The notes below the pieces were generated by a model. It made no database searches. It had not been told where the DNA came from and saw nothing but the letters and a program-made list of their open reading frames with translations. This document shows, piece after piece, positions 50,033 through 59,435 of a stretch of 64,000 nucleotides of DNA. Source of the stretch: an uncultured Lachnospiraceae bacterium (GTDB lineage Bacteria > Bacillota > Clostridia > Lachnospirales > Lachnospiraceae). Numbering within the stretch: position 1 is the stretch's first letter; each line of letters opens with the position of its first letter. The position numbers and the translations under genes were made by a program. The stretch spans positions 107,267 through 171,266 of the forward strand of contig CATLAK010000004.1 of the NCBI GenBank assembly GCA_949878435.1. Direction: 5' to 3'.

Positions 50033-51124
50033 ATGTCTATGAAACGACCAAACGGCGCCGGATCAGTATACAAACTATCCGGTAAGCGCCGGAAACCATG
50101 GGCGGCGCGCGTTACTGTAGGATGGGATTTATCAGAAGACGGACGTCTCCGGCAGATATATCAGCCAATTGGCACATTTCCAAGCCGTGTTGCTGCCGAA
50201 ACTGCGCTTAACAACTATTTGCAAAATCCCTACGATATCAATTCGCGGCAACTGACGTTTTCGGAAGTATACAACTTGTGGTCTGCGGAGTACTTTTCTA
50301 CCCTCAAAAGTAAATCATCCGTGCGCACCGTAACAGCCGCTTACAATCACTGTAAGCCAATTCATAATATGCGTATGCGTGATTTGAGGGTTGCGCACCT
50401 GCAAGGTGTAATACGTGACGCCAAGACAGGCGATTCTACAAAAGGGCGCATGAAATCTCTTTTCAACATGATGTACAAATATTGCCTGATTCACGAAATC
50501 GTTGACGTTGATTACAGTGCCCTTTTCGTGCATAAGGTCGGAAAGAGAAACAAATTAAACCGCTGCCCTTTCCTCAACAGTGAAATTGCTTCCCTGTGGA
50601 AATGGGAAAATTACGGAATCACAGATATGATTTTGTTTTGCCTTTATTCCGGTTTTCGTCCTTCCGAAATGCTGCTGCTTGAGAACAAAAACGTTGATTT
50701 TGACCGCTGGATGGTTGTTGGTGGAATGAAAACCGAAGCTGGAAGAGACCGCCTTGTCCCAATTCATGAAAAAGTTCGTCACATTGTAAAAAGGCATTTT
50801 GACGCTAACCGCCGCTATCTATTCCGTAATGAAAAAAACGAGTTCATGACCTACGATCAGTACCGCGGACGCTTTAAGCATATCATGTCGCAGCTCAACA
50901 TGACCCATACGCCCCATGAGACGCGACACACATTCATTACCTGTGCAAAAGCCAAACACATGGATGATAACTTGCTAAAAATGATTGTTGGGCACGAAAT
51001 AACAGATATAACCGAATCTGTGTATACTCACCGCCCCGCTTCTGACCTTGCGGTGGCTATGGCATTAATCGACTATTCCGGTGACGATCCGGCAGCTATT
51101 CCGGCAGGATTTGATTGGGACTAG
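50033..51124 (+). CDS. Tyrosine-type site-specific integrase
   Basis: 363 residues from ATG 50,033 (AAAGAAGG site; a GTG at 50,024 is less likely). N-terminal arm-binding domain (RPNGAGSVYKLSGKRRKPWA), core-binding SAM-like domain (about 75-165), catalytic domain with Arg in YSGFRPSEMLLL, HxxR in HETRHTFIT, and Tyr in EITDITESVYTHRP. All catalytic residues are present. It lies 620 bases from attR and should perform integration and, with Xis, excision. Confidence 0.96.
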   Translation: MSMKRPNGAGSVYKLSGKRRKPWAARVTVGWDLSEDGRLRQIYQPIGTFPSRVAAETALNNYLQNPYDINSRQLTFSEVYNLWSAEYFSTLKSKSSVRTVTAAYNHCKPIHNMRMRDLRVAHLQGVIRDAKTGDSTKGRMKSLFNMMYKYCLIHEIVDVDYSALFVHKVGKRNKLNRCPFLNSEIASLWKWENYGITDMILFCLYSGFRPSEMLLLENKNVDFDRWMVVGGMKTEAGRDRLVPIHEKVRHIVKRHFDANRRYLFRNEKNEFMTYDQYRGRFKHIMSQLNMTHTPHETRHTFITCAKAKHMDDNLLKMIVGHEITDITESVYTHRPASDLAVAMALIDYSGDDPAAIPAGFDWD

Positions 51125-51188
51125 CATTATTTCCCGTGGACTTCTTTAATATGATACGATAAAATATAAGAAAGAAAGGCGGTGCAAT

Positions 51189-51524
51189 ATGGCAAAGGAT
51201 GATTATTTTGTTTTAGTATATAAAATCTTGAAATACCTTTATAAATGCTTAAAATCCGGTGTAACCCCAGATTTGAATTACCTCACCTTTGAAACAAAAG
51301 ATTTCCCTATACACAAAGAGTATTGGGAATATATTCTCGAGAACCTATCGGATGAAGGATATATTGAAGGCGTTTACGTAATCCGTTCTGACACAGGCTT
51401 TACTTCTGTAAAATATTCTCCAAGCATCCGCATAACACCGCTTGGCATTGAATATCTTGACGATAATAAAATGATGAAAAAGGTAGCGAACACTGTTAAA
51501 GATATCGCCTCTTTAATCCCTTAG
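51189..51524 (+). CDS. YjcQ-like phage protein
   Basis: 111 residues with AAAGAAAGGCGG upstream. Winged-helix-like pattern (YVIRSDTGFTSVKYSPSIRI, TPLGIEYLDDNKMMKK) of the YjcQ family, found in many Firmicute phages near integrase or repressor genes; function unknown. Followed by a terminator at 51,536-51,583. Confidence 0.7.
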   Translation: MAKDDYFVLVYKILKYLYKCLKSGVTPDLNYLTFETKDFPIHKEYWEYILENLSDEGYIEGVYVIRSDTGFTSVKYSPSIRITPLGIEYLDDNKMMKKVANTVKDIASLIP

Positions 51525-51535
51525 TTAAAAGCAAA

Positions 51536-51583
51536 ACGGGCTTTCCTTCTGCCGTACATGGCATTGGATGCCCGTTATTTTTG
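51536..51583 (+). terminator. Terminator of the lysogeny arm
   Basis: ACGGGC (51,536-51,541) pairs with GCCCGT (51,570-51,575), then TATTTTT. It separates phage transcription from the host gene beyond attR. Confidence 0.75.
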
Positions 51584-51621
51584 TATATTACCTCTGTGTA
51601 TTACCTGTATATTACTCGTGT
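51582..51621 (+). repeat. Candidate integrase arm sites, attR side
   Basis: Three direct copies of TGTRTATTAC at 51,582-51,591, 51,595-51,604 and 51,606-51,615. The last extends to the 16-mer also found at 15,342-15,357. Confidence 0.55.
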
Positions 51622-51736
51622 ATTATACATGAAATTTTATAGGTTTTCACAAGATTTTGACCTTAGCCACGCATTCATAGCAAAAGCCCGTAAACATTGA
51701 ATTTACGGGCTTTACAAGGCTTTCCATGATTCAAAT

Positions 51737-51778
51737 TTTAGAACTTGCCTTCCTTCGCTGCCTCTTCCACCGAAACAG
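51737..51778 (-). repeat. attR, within the last codons of the GGGtGRT gene
   Basis: 42 bases matching 15,266-15,307 with three silent differences; the inner 31-bp core is 51,748-51,778. The bases up to the crossover are phage-derived and supply the present stop codon. Confidence 0.92.
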
Positions 51779-52748
51779 CAACCGCTACGGTAGCACCTAC
51801 CATCGGGTTATTTCCCATTCCGATCAGTCCCATCATTTCAACGTGAGCCGGTACGGAAGAAGAACCTGCGAACTGTGCATCTGAGTGCATACGTCCTAAG
51901 GTATCTGTAAAGCCGTAGGAAGCAGGACCGGCTGCCATGTTGTCAGGATGGAGGGTACGTCCTGTACCGCCGCCTGATGCAACTGAGAAGTATTTCTTGC
52001 CGGCTTCTATTCTTTCTTTCTTGTATGTACCTGCAACAGGATGCTGGAATCTTGTAGGATTGGTGGAGTTTCCTGTGATGGAAACGTCTACGTTTTCTTT
52101 CCACATGATTGCAACGCCTTCCGGAACGGAATTTGCGCCATAGCAGTTAACTTTTGCGCGAAGTCCTTCGGAATAAGGCTTGCGCTCTAATTCCTTTACG
52201 GTATTGGTGTAAGGATCATATTCTGTCTCAACAAAAGTAAATCCGTTGATTCTGGAAATAATCTTTGCTGCATCCTTGCCAAGTCCGTTTAAGATAACGC
52301 GCAGGGGTTTCTGACGAACCTTGTTTGCCTTTTCTGCGATACCGATTGCACCTTCCGCTGCTGCAAAGGATTCATGACCTGCCAGGAAAGCAAAGCACTC
52401 TGTCTCCTCTTCAAGGAGCATCTTGCCAAGGTTGCCATGTCCAAGACCGACCTTACGGGTATCAGCTACAGACCCCGGAATACAGAAAGCCTGGAGACCT
52501 TCTCCGATTGCTGCCGCTGCGTCTGCAGCTTTTCTGCAGCCCTTCTTGATTGCGATTGCAGCGCCTACCGTATAAGCCCAGCAGGCATTTTCAAAACAGA
52601 TTGGCTGGATTTTCTTCACCTGTTCGTAAACGTCAAGTCCAGCATCTTTTGTAATTTTTTCAGCTTCTTCGATAGAAGAAATGCCGTAAGAATTTAAAAC
52701 GGAATTGATCGTATCAATTCTTCTTTCATATGATTCAAATAATGCCAT
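51738..52748 (-). CDS. GGGtGRT family protein, integration target
   Basis: 336 residues from ATG 52,748, which follows TAGGAGGAATG. The name-giving motif is SGGGTGRTLHPDNM. Also conserved are GHGNLGKMLLEEET and TGNSTNPTRFQHP. The family is conserved in anaerobic Firmicutes beside an iron-sulfur scaffold gene, as here, but the biochemical role is not known. The prophage inserted in its last codons and restored VSVEEAAKEGKF exactly, so the gene should remain functional. Confidence 0.88.
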   Translation of the reverse strand: MALFESYERRIDTINSVLNSYGISSIEEAEKITKDAGLDVYEQVKKIQPICFENACWAYTVGAAIAIKKGCRKAADAAAAIGEGLQAFCIPGSVADTRKVGLGHGNLGKMLLEEETECFAFLAGHESFAAAEGAIGIAEKANKVRQKPLRVILNGLGKDAAKIISRINGFTFVETEYDPYTNTVKELERKPYSEGLRAKVNCYGANSVPEGVAIMWKENVDVSITGNSTNPTRFQHPVAGTYKKERIEAGKKYFSVASGGGTGRTLHPDNMAAGPASYGFTDTLGRMHSDAQFAGSSSVPAHVEMMGLIGMGNNPMVGATVAVAVSVEEAAKEGKF

Positions 52749-52767
52749 TTTTACATTCCTCCTATAA

Positions 52768-53460
52768 TTATTCTTTTCTTGGATCAATGATCTTAACAGC
52801 ATCATCTACACGACCATACTGTCCGCATGCCTTCTCGTATGCAGTAGCCGGATCATCACCTTTTTTCATGAAGTCTGTCATCTTACCAAAGTTTACGAAT
52901 TTATATCCAATGATTTCATTGTCTGCATCGAGTGCGATGCCTGTAACATATCCTTCAGCCATTTCAAGGTAACGGGGTCCTTTCTTTAATGTTCCGTACA
53001 TGGTACCAACCTGACTTCTAAGCCCCTTGCCTAAGTCTTCCAGACCTGCACCGATAGGAAGTCCGTCTTCTGAGAATGCACTCTGAGAACGTCCGTAAAC
53101 GATCTGTAAGAATAATTCCCTCATAGCTGTGTTGATTGCATCACACACAAGGTCTGTGTTCAACGCTTCCATAACTGTTAATCCGGGAAGGATTTCAGAT
53201 GCCATAGCTGCGGAATGGGTCATTCCTGAACATCCGATGGTCTCAACTAACGCCTCCTGGATAATTCCCTCCTTGACATTGAGGGTCAGCTTACATGCGC
53301 CCTGCTGAGGTGCACACCAGCCTACACCGTGTGTCAATCCTGAAATGTCTTCTACTTTTTTAGCCTGAACCCATTTTGCTTCTTCTGGGATAGGAGCACA
53401 GCCATGATGAACACCCTGTGCAACTGTACACATTTCTTCAACTTCCTTTGAATAAATCAT
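52768..53460 (-). CDS. Iron-sulfur cluster assembly scaffold-like protein
   Basis: 230 residues from ATG 53,460 (AAAGGAGT site). NifU/IscU-N-like region with conserved cysteines: VGWCAPQQGACKL and VETIGCSGMTHSAAMASEIL. The extended C-terminal half is specific to this clostridial subfamily. It ends 20 bases before the GGGtGRT start, so the two form an operon; the pairing suggests a shared Fe-S or redox function. Confidence 0.8.
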   Translation of the reverse strand: MIYSKEVEEMCTVAQGVHHGCAPIPEEAKWVQAKKVEDISGLTHGVGWCAPQQGACKLTLNVKEGIIQEALVETIGCSGMTHSAAMASEILPGLTVMEALNTDLVCDAINTAMRELFLQIVYGRSQSAFSEDGLPIGAGLEDLGKGLRSQVGTMYGTLKKGPRYLEMAEGYVTGIALDADNEIIGYKFVNFGKMTDFMKKGDDPATAYEKACGQYGRVDDAVKIIDPRKE

Positions 53461-53572
53461 GTGAAAACTCCTTTCAATATGTAGATAATATATGTGAATA
53501 TTTGTCATAATCACAATTTATATTTTCGCATAGATCACGCAAAAAATCCAGTGGTTTTGATGATTTTTTACA

Positions 53573-54247
53573 TTATCTGTTATACTTTCCTGCAATTTCC
53601 CCCTGCTTTTTATAAATGCTTTTTGCCGGAATGCATCCCCGCACCATGCTGGTGGGATAAATGTTGGAATTTCTGCCGATGACTGTTCCCGGATTCAAAA
53701 CGCTGTTGCACCCTACTTCCACGTGGTCCCCTAACATTGCTCCAAATTTCTTAAGCCCGGTCTCTATCTGCTCTTCCCCGTTTTTCACCACCACCAAAGT
53801 CTTATCGCTTTTTACATTTGATGTGATGGAGCCTGCCCCCATATGGGATTTAAAGCCTAAAATACTGTCTCCCACATAATTGTAATGGGGAACCTGCACC
53901 TTGTTAAACAATATGACATTTTTAAGTTCTGTAGAATTGCCTACCACGGCGCCCTTCCCCACAATGGCGTTTCCGCGGATGAATGCGCAGTGCCTTACCT
54001 CCGCCTCCTCATCGATGATCGCCGGACCGTTTATGAATGCGGTAGGCGCCACCTTGGCAGATACGGCGATCCATACGTTTTCTTTCACCTGTGTATAGCG
54101 CTCCTTAGGGAGCATCTTTCCCAGTTCTAAAATAAACCCGCTGATTTTGGGAAGCAGTTCCCACGGGTATACCCCTTCCTCAAAGAGAGGCGCTGCTATG
54201 GTTTCCTCCAGGTTGTATAAGTTTTTGATTGTAAACTGTTCCATCAT
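53573..54247 (-). CDS. Left-handed beta-helix (hexapeptide repeat) protein
   Basis: 224 residues. Hexapeptide repeats run from about residue 64 to 215 (VAPTAFINGPAIIDEEAEVR, AIVGKGAVVGNSTELKNVIL, SVLNPGTVIGRNSNI). The GDSILGFKSHMGAGSITSNV segment resembles the GlmU acetyltransferase domain. There is no pyrophosphorylase domain, so a nucleotidyl-sugar acyltransferase is more likely than a full GlmU. Its start overlaps the topB stop by 4 bases. Confidence 0.75.
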   Translation of the reverse strand: MMEQFTIKNLYNLEETIAAPLFEEGVYPWELLPKISGFILELGKMLPKERYTQVKENVWIAVSAKVAPTAFINGPAIIDEEAEVRHCAFIRGNAIVGKGAVVGNSTELKNVILFNKVQVPHYNYVGDSILGFKSHMGAGSITSNVKSDKTLVVVKNGEEQIETGLKKFGAMLGDHVEVGCNSVLNPGTVIGRNSNIYPTSMVRGCIPAKSIYKKQGEIAGKYNR

Positions 54248-56250
54248 TTCCCTCCATTTTTATAATTTCCAGCAGCTTTGCGAAACTGCTGATTTAAAAC
54301 CCATTGATTATTCATTCCCTTTACGATATTTGTTCTTCTGGATACAAAGTCATCCAGCTTTTTCATATATTCTTCTTCTGTGATGGTCCCTTCCGCCACC
54401 ATGGTAAGCCCCTTTTCCCAACTTGCCGTCAGGGCAGGGTCTAAAAGCGGACGGATGGAATTGTTCACCACTTCATAGATCATCTCGCCCATCAAAGTCG
54501 GAGTTATGATCTGGGTCTTTTTGTTCAGCGCCAGATAATTAATATTTATGAGTTTCTTTAAGATTTCAGCACGGGTTGCAGATGTTCCGATACCGCTCCC
54601 CTTAATCTGGGCGCGCAGTTCCTCATCCTCAATGAATTGACCTGCATTTTCCATTGTCAGGATCATGGTCCCCGAATTATAGCGTTTGGGAGGGGAAGTC
54701 TCGCCTTCCTTAATCTGCATTTCCCGCACCGGAAGCATCATTCCTTTTTTCAGGCGTGTGATTCCCTCTATAAAATTTTGATCGACGCCTTCTTCCCCAT
54801 CCTCATCTGTTCTATTTTCCTTCTTTTTTCCAAAAGAGGTATCTGCCACCTTCAAATACCCTTCTTCTTCCAGCACTTTAAAGCTGGCAAAAAAGTGTTC
54901 TCCTCCAATCACCACATCCAGCGATACCTTCCGATAGACAGCCGGCGGGAAAAAGATGCTCAAAAATCTGCGCGCAATCAGCTCGTAGACCTTTGCTGCC
55001 GTGGGATTAACGGAATTTAAACCGGCAAGCCCCTGCCCCGTGGGAATAATGGCATAATGATCTGTAATCTGTTTATCATTCACGTACCGGGTCTTTGCAA
55101 TCGACTTGTAGCTGCCGCTTTCCAGAATCTTTGCTGCCGCTTCGCCAACAGTTTCAAAATTGGTAAGCCCCTTGATGTTCTTATATATCTCTTTGGCTAC
55201 CGCCGTGGACAGCACCCTTGCATCCGTACGGGGATAGGTGGTCATCTTTTTTTCGTATAATTCCTGGACAATCCGCAGGGTCTCATCCGGACTGATCTTA
55301 AAATACTTCGAGCAGTCGTTCTGTAATTCCGCCAGATTATATAAAAGCGGCGGATTTTTGTTTTCTTTCTTTTTCTCAATGGATTCCACTGCCGCCTGTA
55401 CATCCGGCGGAGCCATAAGCGTATCGATCAGCGCCTGTGCATCTTTTTCTTCTTTAAAGCCGTTTTCTTTGTATAACAGCGGAGAATTGAAATACCGGCT
55501 GCTCTCTACCGCTTTCCATTCGCACGCACATGCCTTTTCATTTACAAGCACATCCGCAAGTACACGATAAAAAGGAGTTTTCACAAACTCCCTGATTTCC
55601 CGCTCTCTGTTCACTACCATTCCAAGGACACAGGTCATGACCCTTCCCACACTGATGACTGCCTTGTCTGCCTTCAGATAGGATTTGACGCAGTTCCCGT
55701 ATTTTAAAGTCAATACTCTGGAAAAATTGATTCCCATCAGATAATCTTCTTTTGCCCGCAGATATGCGGCAGAGCCCAGATTATCATACTCTGACAGATC
55801 CTTTGCTTCTCTGATTCCCCGAAGAATCTCCTCCTGCGTCTGGGAATCGATCCAGACCCGCTTGCGCTTTTTGCCCGTCACATGTGCCTGCTGTTCCACC
55901 AGACGGTAAATGTATTCCCCCTCCCGCCCGGAGTCCGTGCAGACATAAATAGTTTCCACGTCTTCACGGTTCAAAAGCCCGCTGACGATGCCAAACTGCT
56001 TTTTTACGCCTTCAATGACTTCATACTTAAATTCGGAAGGTATAAACGGAATGGTCTCCAGGGACCATCTTTTATATTTTTCATCATAAGCTTCCGGATA
56101 GCTCATGGTTACCAGATGTCCCACACACCACGTAATGACGGCTTCAGGAGACTCCATATATCCGTCCCTGTTGCTCGCATTGATCTGCAGCGCCTTGGCA
56201 AATTCTCTGGCAACGCTTGGCTTTTCGGCTATATAAATACTTTTTCCCAT
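54244..56250 (-). CDS. topB: DNA topoisomerase III
   Basis: 668 residues. Type IA topoisomerase: Toprim domain at the start (IAEKPSVAREFAKAL, VCTDSGREGEYIYR), active-site Tyr in TTYPRTDARVLS (about 336-347), and the AAAGNYKNGGK C-terminus without zinc ribbons. Decatenates and unlinks DNA single strands. Same length class as clostridial TopB. Its start codon shares one base with the stop of the ATPase gene. Confidence 0.94.
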   Translation of the reverse strand: MGKSIYIAEKPSVAREFAKALQINASNRDGYMESPEAVITWCVGHLVTMSYPEAYDEKYKRWSLETIPFIPSEFKYEVIEGVKKQFGIVSGLLNREDVETIYVCTDSGREGEYIYRLVEQQAHVTGKKRKRVWIDSQTQEEILRGIREAKDLSEYDNLGSAAYLRAKEDYLMGINFSRVLTLKYGNCVKSYLKADKAVISVGRVMTCVLGMVVNREREIREFVKTPFYRVLADVLVNEKACACEWKAVESSRYFNSPLLYKENGFKEEKDAQALIDTLMAPPDVQAAVESIEKKKENKNPPLLYNLAELQNDCSKYFKISPDETLRIVQELYEKKMTTYPRTDARVLSTAVAKEIYKNIKGLTNFETVGEAAAKILESGSYKSIAKTRYVNDKQITDHYAIIPTGQGLAGLNSVNPTAAKVYELIARRFLSIFFPPAVYRKVSLDVVIGGEHFFASFKVLEEEGYLKVADTSFGKKKENRTDEDGEEGVDQNFIEGITRLKKGMMLPVREMQIKEGETSPPKRYNSGTMILTMENAGQFIEDEELRAQIKGSGIGTSATRAEILKKLININYLALNKKTQIITPTLMGEMIYEVVNNSIRPLLDPALTASWEKGLTMVAEGTITEEEYMKKLDDFVSRRTNIVKGMNNQWVLNQQFRKAAGNYKNGGK

Positions 56251-57614
56251 TACATCTCATCCATACTGATTAATCTAAGGTTATGTTTATCCTTGGCTTC
56301 CCGTTTCAGCTGTTCATCAAAACTGCCTGCTGAAAATAAATAAATGTAATCTGCCCTGATCTTAGCTTTTTCCGCACAGAATAAAAGCCACTCGTAATCA
56401 TCATACCGCATGATGGGATTTTCCCAATTACAGATACTGATCAGCGTTTCCCCGCTGTCATTCTGGGCAATAATATCAATGTTCCCCAGCTTGCCGACCC
56501 ACTCGCCGAACTTGTCTACCCTTATCGGAAGCCTTTCCCACTTGTTCCACTTTTCCAGATACTGCCGGCAGACCTTCTTGTAATACTCCGCCACATAGCT
56601 TCTGAAAAAAGGTTCGATATACTTGTTGTAAAATTCCCCCGGCGTCATTTGCTCCAGACTGCTAAGATGTGGATATAGATAGGTAAAATAAAAATGCACG
56701 AAATGACTGCTGATCCTGTATATCCCTTTCTGGGCATTTGCTTTGCCCTCCGTGTCATAGGAAAAAACTTTTTCTACAAGTTCCAGTTCCATCAGGTTTT
56801 TAATATAAACACTTATTTTAGCTCTGGAAAATCCCGTATGCTGATACAAATCGTTCAACTTGTGATTTCCTGCGGCTATAGATGCCAGAATCGTATTATA
56901 TACACCGGTTTCGCGCAGCTCCTCTTTACCGATTCTTTGTCCTTCTCCGTATAAAAATGCATCCTGATTTAAAATACATCTACAGATATTTTCTTTTACC
57001 CCCAGCCTGTCATCAAAACATTTCCAAAATCCCGGCACTCCTCCCAGAACTGCAAATGCTTCGACGCTCTGCTCCGTGGAAAAGGCTGGAAAATAATCTC
57101 TCATCCATTCAAAATCAAGTTCCCGCACCTTGAGGAACCCGGATAGTCCATGTGCCGCTTCGCCGATTCTGGCGACCATGTCATTCTCCACCCAGCCAAT
57201 GGAAGAACTGCACACTAGGAACATGACCGGTGCATCCTGCGGAAGGCTGTATACAAAGTCTGCCAGTTCTTTCATAAAGGCGCTGTCCGACTTGACGATA
57301 TATTGAAATTCATCGATTATGATGACCGTCTTGCCTGCCTGTGCCTGCCGGATTGCGCGGAAAATCTCCGTAAATGCAGGATACTTTGCTATTTTTGTAC
57401 CTTCTTTTTCAAGTTCTCTGCTCCACTGATACCGCTGTTCCCTCTCGGAAGCAGACCTCGCCCTATAATAAAAGCAGGATTTGTCCTTGACGAACTGACG
57501 CAGAAGAAATGTTTTTCCCACATTCCTTTCTCCGTAGACCACCATGATCTGACTTCCGGCACGATCATAATATGTATTCAAATATTTTAGTTCCGATGTC
57601 CGCCCCAAAATCAT
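56250..57614 (-). CDS. Archaeal-type ATPase with DUF234
   Basis: 454 residues. Walker A YGERNVGKTFLLR (about 25-37), Walker B VIIIDEFQYIV (about 96-106), then a winged-helix region (HTGFSRAKISVYIKNLMELE) and a C-terminal nuclease-like DUF234 (LGNIDIIAQND, then CNWENPIM, with PD-ExK-like residues). This family is common in anaerobes, with unproven function; a role in defence or DNA repair is speculative. Confidence 0.8.
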   Translation of the reverse strand: MILGRTSELKYLNTYYDRAGSQIMVVYGERNVGKTFLLRQFVKDKSCFYYRARSASEREQRYQWSRELEKEGTKIAKYPAFTEIFRAIRQAQAGKTVIIIDEFQYIVKSDSAFMKELADFVYSLPQDAPVMFLVCSSSIGWVENDMVARIGEAAHGLSGFLKVRELDFEWMRDYFPAFSTEQSVEAFAVLGGVPGFWKCFDDRLGVKENICRCILNQDAFLYGEGQRIGKEELRETGVYNTILASIAAGNHKLNDLYQHTGFSRAKISVYIKNLMELELVEKVFSYDTEGKANAQKGIYRISSHFVHFYFTYLYPHLSSLEQMTPGEFYNKYIEPFFRSYVAEYYKKVCRQYLEKWNKWERLPIRVDKFGEWVGKLGNIDIIAQNDSGETLISICNWENPIMRYDDYEWLLFCAEKAKIRADYIYLFSAGSFDEQLKREAKDKHNLRLISMDEM

Positions 57615-57635
57615 TATGATTCTCCTGCCTGTCTA

Positions 57636-59360
57636 TTATTCCTGACGCAATAAAAGCTGCTCCATATCTTCCTTGGGCATTGGTTTGCCCAACAAATATC
57701 CCTGTATACATTCACAGCCGATTTCTTCAAGATAGTCAAACTGTTCCTTGGTCTCCACACCTTCTGCAATAGTCTCAAATCCCAGCTTTTTCGCCATGAC
57801 AATAATGGATTCCATGATCACTTTGGTGTTTTCATCTGTGATGCTGGTATCTATAAAACTTTTATCTATTTTCAGCGTATCAATGGGAAGTCCCATCAGG
57901 TAAGAAAGGGAAGAATATCCTGTTCCGAAATCATCAAGTGAAATTCTGACGCCGTAATCCCTTAAAATGGACATCTTTTCTGTAATCTCCTTGAAATTTT
58001 CAATCAGAACACTTTCTGTAATCTCAAGTTCCAATTCTTCAGGATTCAAATCATATCTTTTGATGATGGCAAGTATATTATCCACAAATTCATTCTGCAT
58101 ATACTGAATCGCTGAAATATTAAGGGAAAGAATTACGCTGCAGTCAAATTTCTTTTTCCAGTCAGAAAAGGTCTTGATACTCTCCTCGATTACCCACATT
58201 CCCATGGGAACGATGGTGCCGTTCTTCTCCGCTATGGGAATGAACACCGACGGACTGATCATCTTTCCATCATTATCCCTCCACCTGATCAGCGCTTCCA
58301 TTCCCCGCATTTTTTTATCATTGACATAGTACTGGGGCTGAAAATTCATGGTAAAGTTCTGGCTGAAAACGGCTTCTTTTAATTTATTTTCTATATTGAC
58401 ATTCAAAAGAAATTCTTTCAAAATGGGGGCATCAAAATACTGGATGGTATCTTTGCCCAGTTTTTTTGCTTTGAACATGACGATTTCCGCACAATTGATC
58501 AGATCCAGCGTGGTCTTAGCCGCTTCCGGGTACTCTGCAACGCCTGCGCTTGCTGAAATCAGGATCTCCTGTCCCGTGCTTAAGGTGAAAGGCGTTTTGA
58601 CACGCTCATGTATGGTCTTATATATATGCTGTATGCTTCTGTTTCCTCCGGGATTATAAATGGCAATACAATAAATGTCTGCATTAAAATGAGACACCAG
58701 AACATTTTCGCTCTGAAAGCATGACAAAAACTGCCCGAACTGCTGTACTACTTCATCGCCCACGATCATTCCCAGACCATCGTTGATCTTCCGAAAATCA
58801 TCGATGTCAACAAACATGACTGCGACAATGACATTTTCTTCCTCCGCCTTGCGGACGTAGTCCGTCAAAAGCCTTACAAAATAGTTCCTGTTATAAAGTC
58901 CCGTGAGCACATCATAATATGCCATATAGGTCAATTCTTCATTTTGACTCTTAAACTTGGATATATCCTTAAAACGGATGACCTTATCCGTCGCATCGCC
59001 CTCTTCATTGTATAAAATGGCGGACTCACATTCCACCCACGTCCTGCCGTCTTTGAGCTTGATGATTCCGCTGTCGGCATTCAGTTCTGTCTTTTCAAGA
59101 AACAAAAGATCCCGAAGCGGCAGTACATACTTATCTTCCACCTGGGAATACAGCTTTGCCAGGTCCTTCATATCCCTTATCTCCACTTCCGGGAAAAAGA
59201 ACTCCCAGTTGGCAAGGGTCCTGACATCATTTTCAACAAAATTAACATACAAAAATGCATTGCTGGATGTATCACAGATCAATCGATACATCTTCTCATC
59301 ATTTTTCAATCTTTGATTCATTGCACTCAGCAGATCTACCTGATAACGCAGTTCATCCAT
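57636..59360 (-). CDS. GGDEF-EAL protein with degenerate GGDEF (c-di-GMP phosphodiesterase)
   Basis: 574 residues from ATG 59,360. PAS-like sensor (about 15-150), GGDEF domain (155-315) whose signature is SHFNADIY instead of GGDEF, so no cyclase activity expected. EAL domain (about 330-570) with all catalytic features: EALIRW, NISAIQY, ELEITES, LDDFGTGYSS, KIDKSFI and AEGVET. Thus a c-di-GMP hydrolase controlled by its N-terminal domains. No membrane span; cytoplasmic. Confidence 0.9.
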   Translation of the reverse strand: MDELRYQVDLLSAMNQRLKNDEKMYRLICDTSSNAFLYVNFVENDVRTLANWEFFFPEVEIRDMKDLAKLYSQVEDKYVLPLRDLLFLEKTELNADSGIIKLKDGRTWVECESAILYNEEGDATDKVIRFKDISKFKSQNEELTYMAYYDVLTGLYNRNYFVRLLTDYVRKAEEENVIVAVMFVDIDDFRKINDGLGMIVGDEVVQQFGQFLSCFQSENVLVSHFNADIYCIAIYNPGGNRSIQHIYKTIHERVKTPFTLSTGQEILISASAGVAEYPEAAKTTLDLINCAEIVMFKAKKLGKDTIQYFDAPILKEFLLNVNIENKLKEAVFSQNFTMNFQPQYYVNDKKMRGMEALIRWRDNDGKMISPSVFIPIAEKNGTIVPMGMWVIEESIKTFSDWKKKFDCSVILSLNISAIQYMQNEFVDNILAIIKRYDLNPEELELEITESVLIENFKEITEKMSILRDYGVRISLDDFGTGYSSLSYLMGLPIDTLKIDKSFIDTSITDENTKVIMESIIVMAKKLGFETIAEGVETKEQFDYLEEIGCECIQGYLLGKPMPKEDMEQLLLRQE

Positions 59361-59435
59361 AAAACACCTGTTCCTTCTTTTGACTTCGTGCACAGGTCCT
59401 ATGCCCTGTGCACGATGCTGATAGTTTCCCTTTTC

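Larger units (their letters stand above)
15277..51778. mobile_element. Complete temperate tailed prophage (siphovirus-like, HK97-type head)
   Basis: Bounded by a 31-bp att repeat, with a tyrosine integrase next to attR. It has full head, tail, lysis, replication and lysogeny modules, ordered as in long-tailed phages of Firmicutes: HNH, TerS, TerL, portal, protease, capsid, connectors, tail chaperone with frameshift, tape measure, Dit, fibres, holin, endolysin. The reading frames I checked in the structural genes are intact, so it may be inducible. About 36.5 kb and about 55 genes. The lysogeny arm near 47-48.4 kb is visibly more AT-rich than the rest. Confidence 0.95.

Noticed and set aside
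15277..51778. Diversity-generating retroelement acting on the tail fibre
   Set aside because: No reverse transcriptase gene and no template/variable repeat pair seen; the repeats in this area belong to the endolysin and tape measure.
51738..52748. GGGtGRT gene disrupted by the prophage
   Set aside because: The phage restores the last codons and stop exactly; only silent changes are present.
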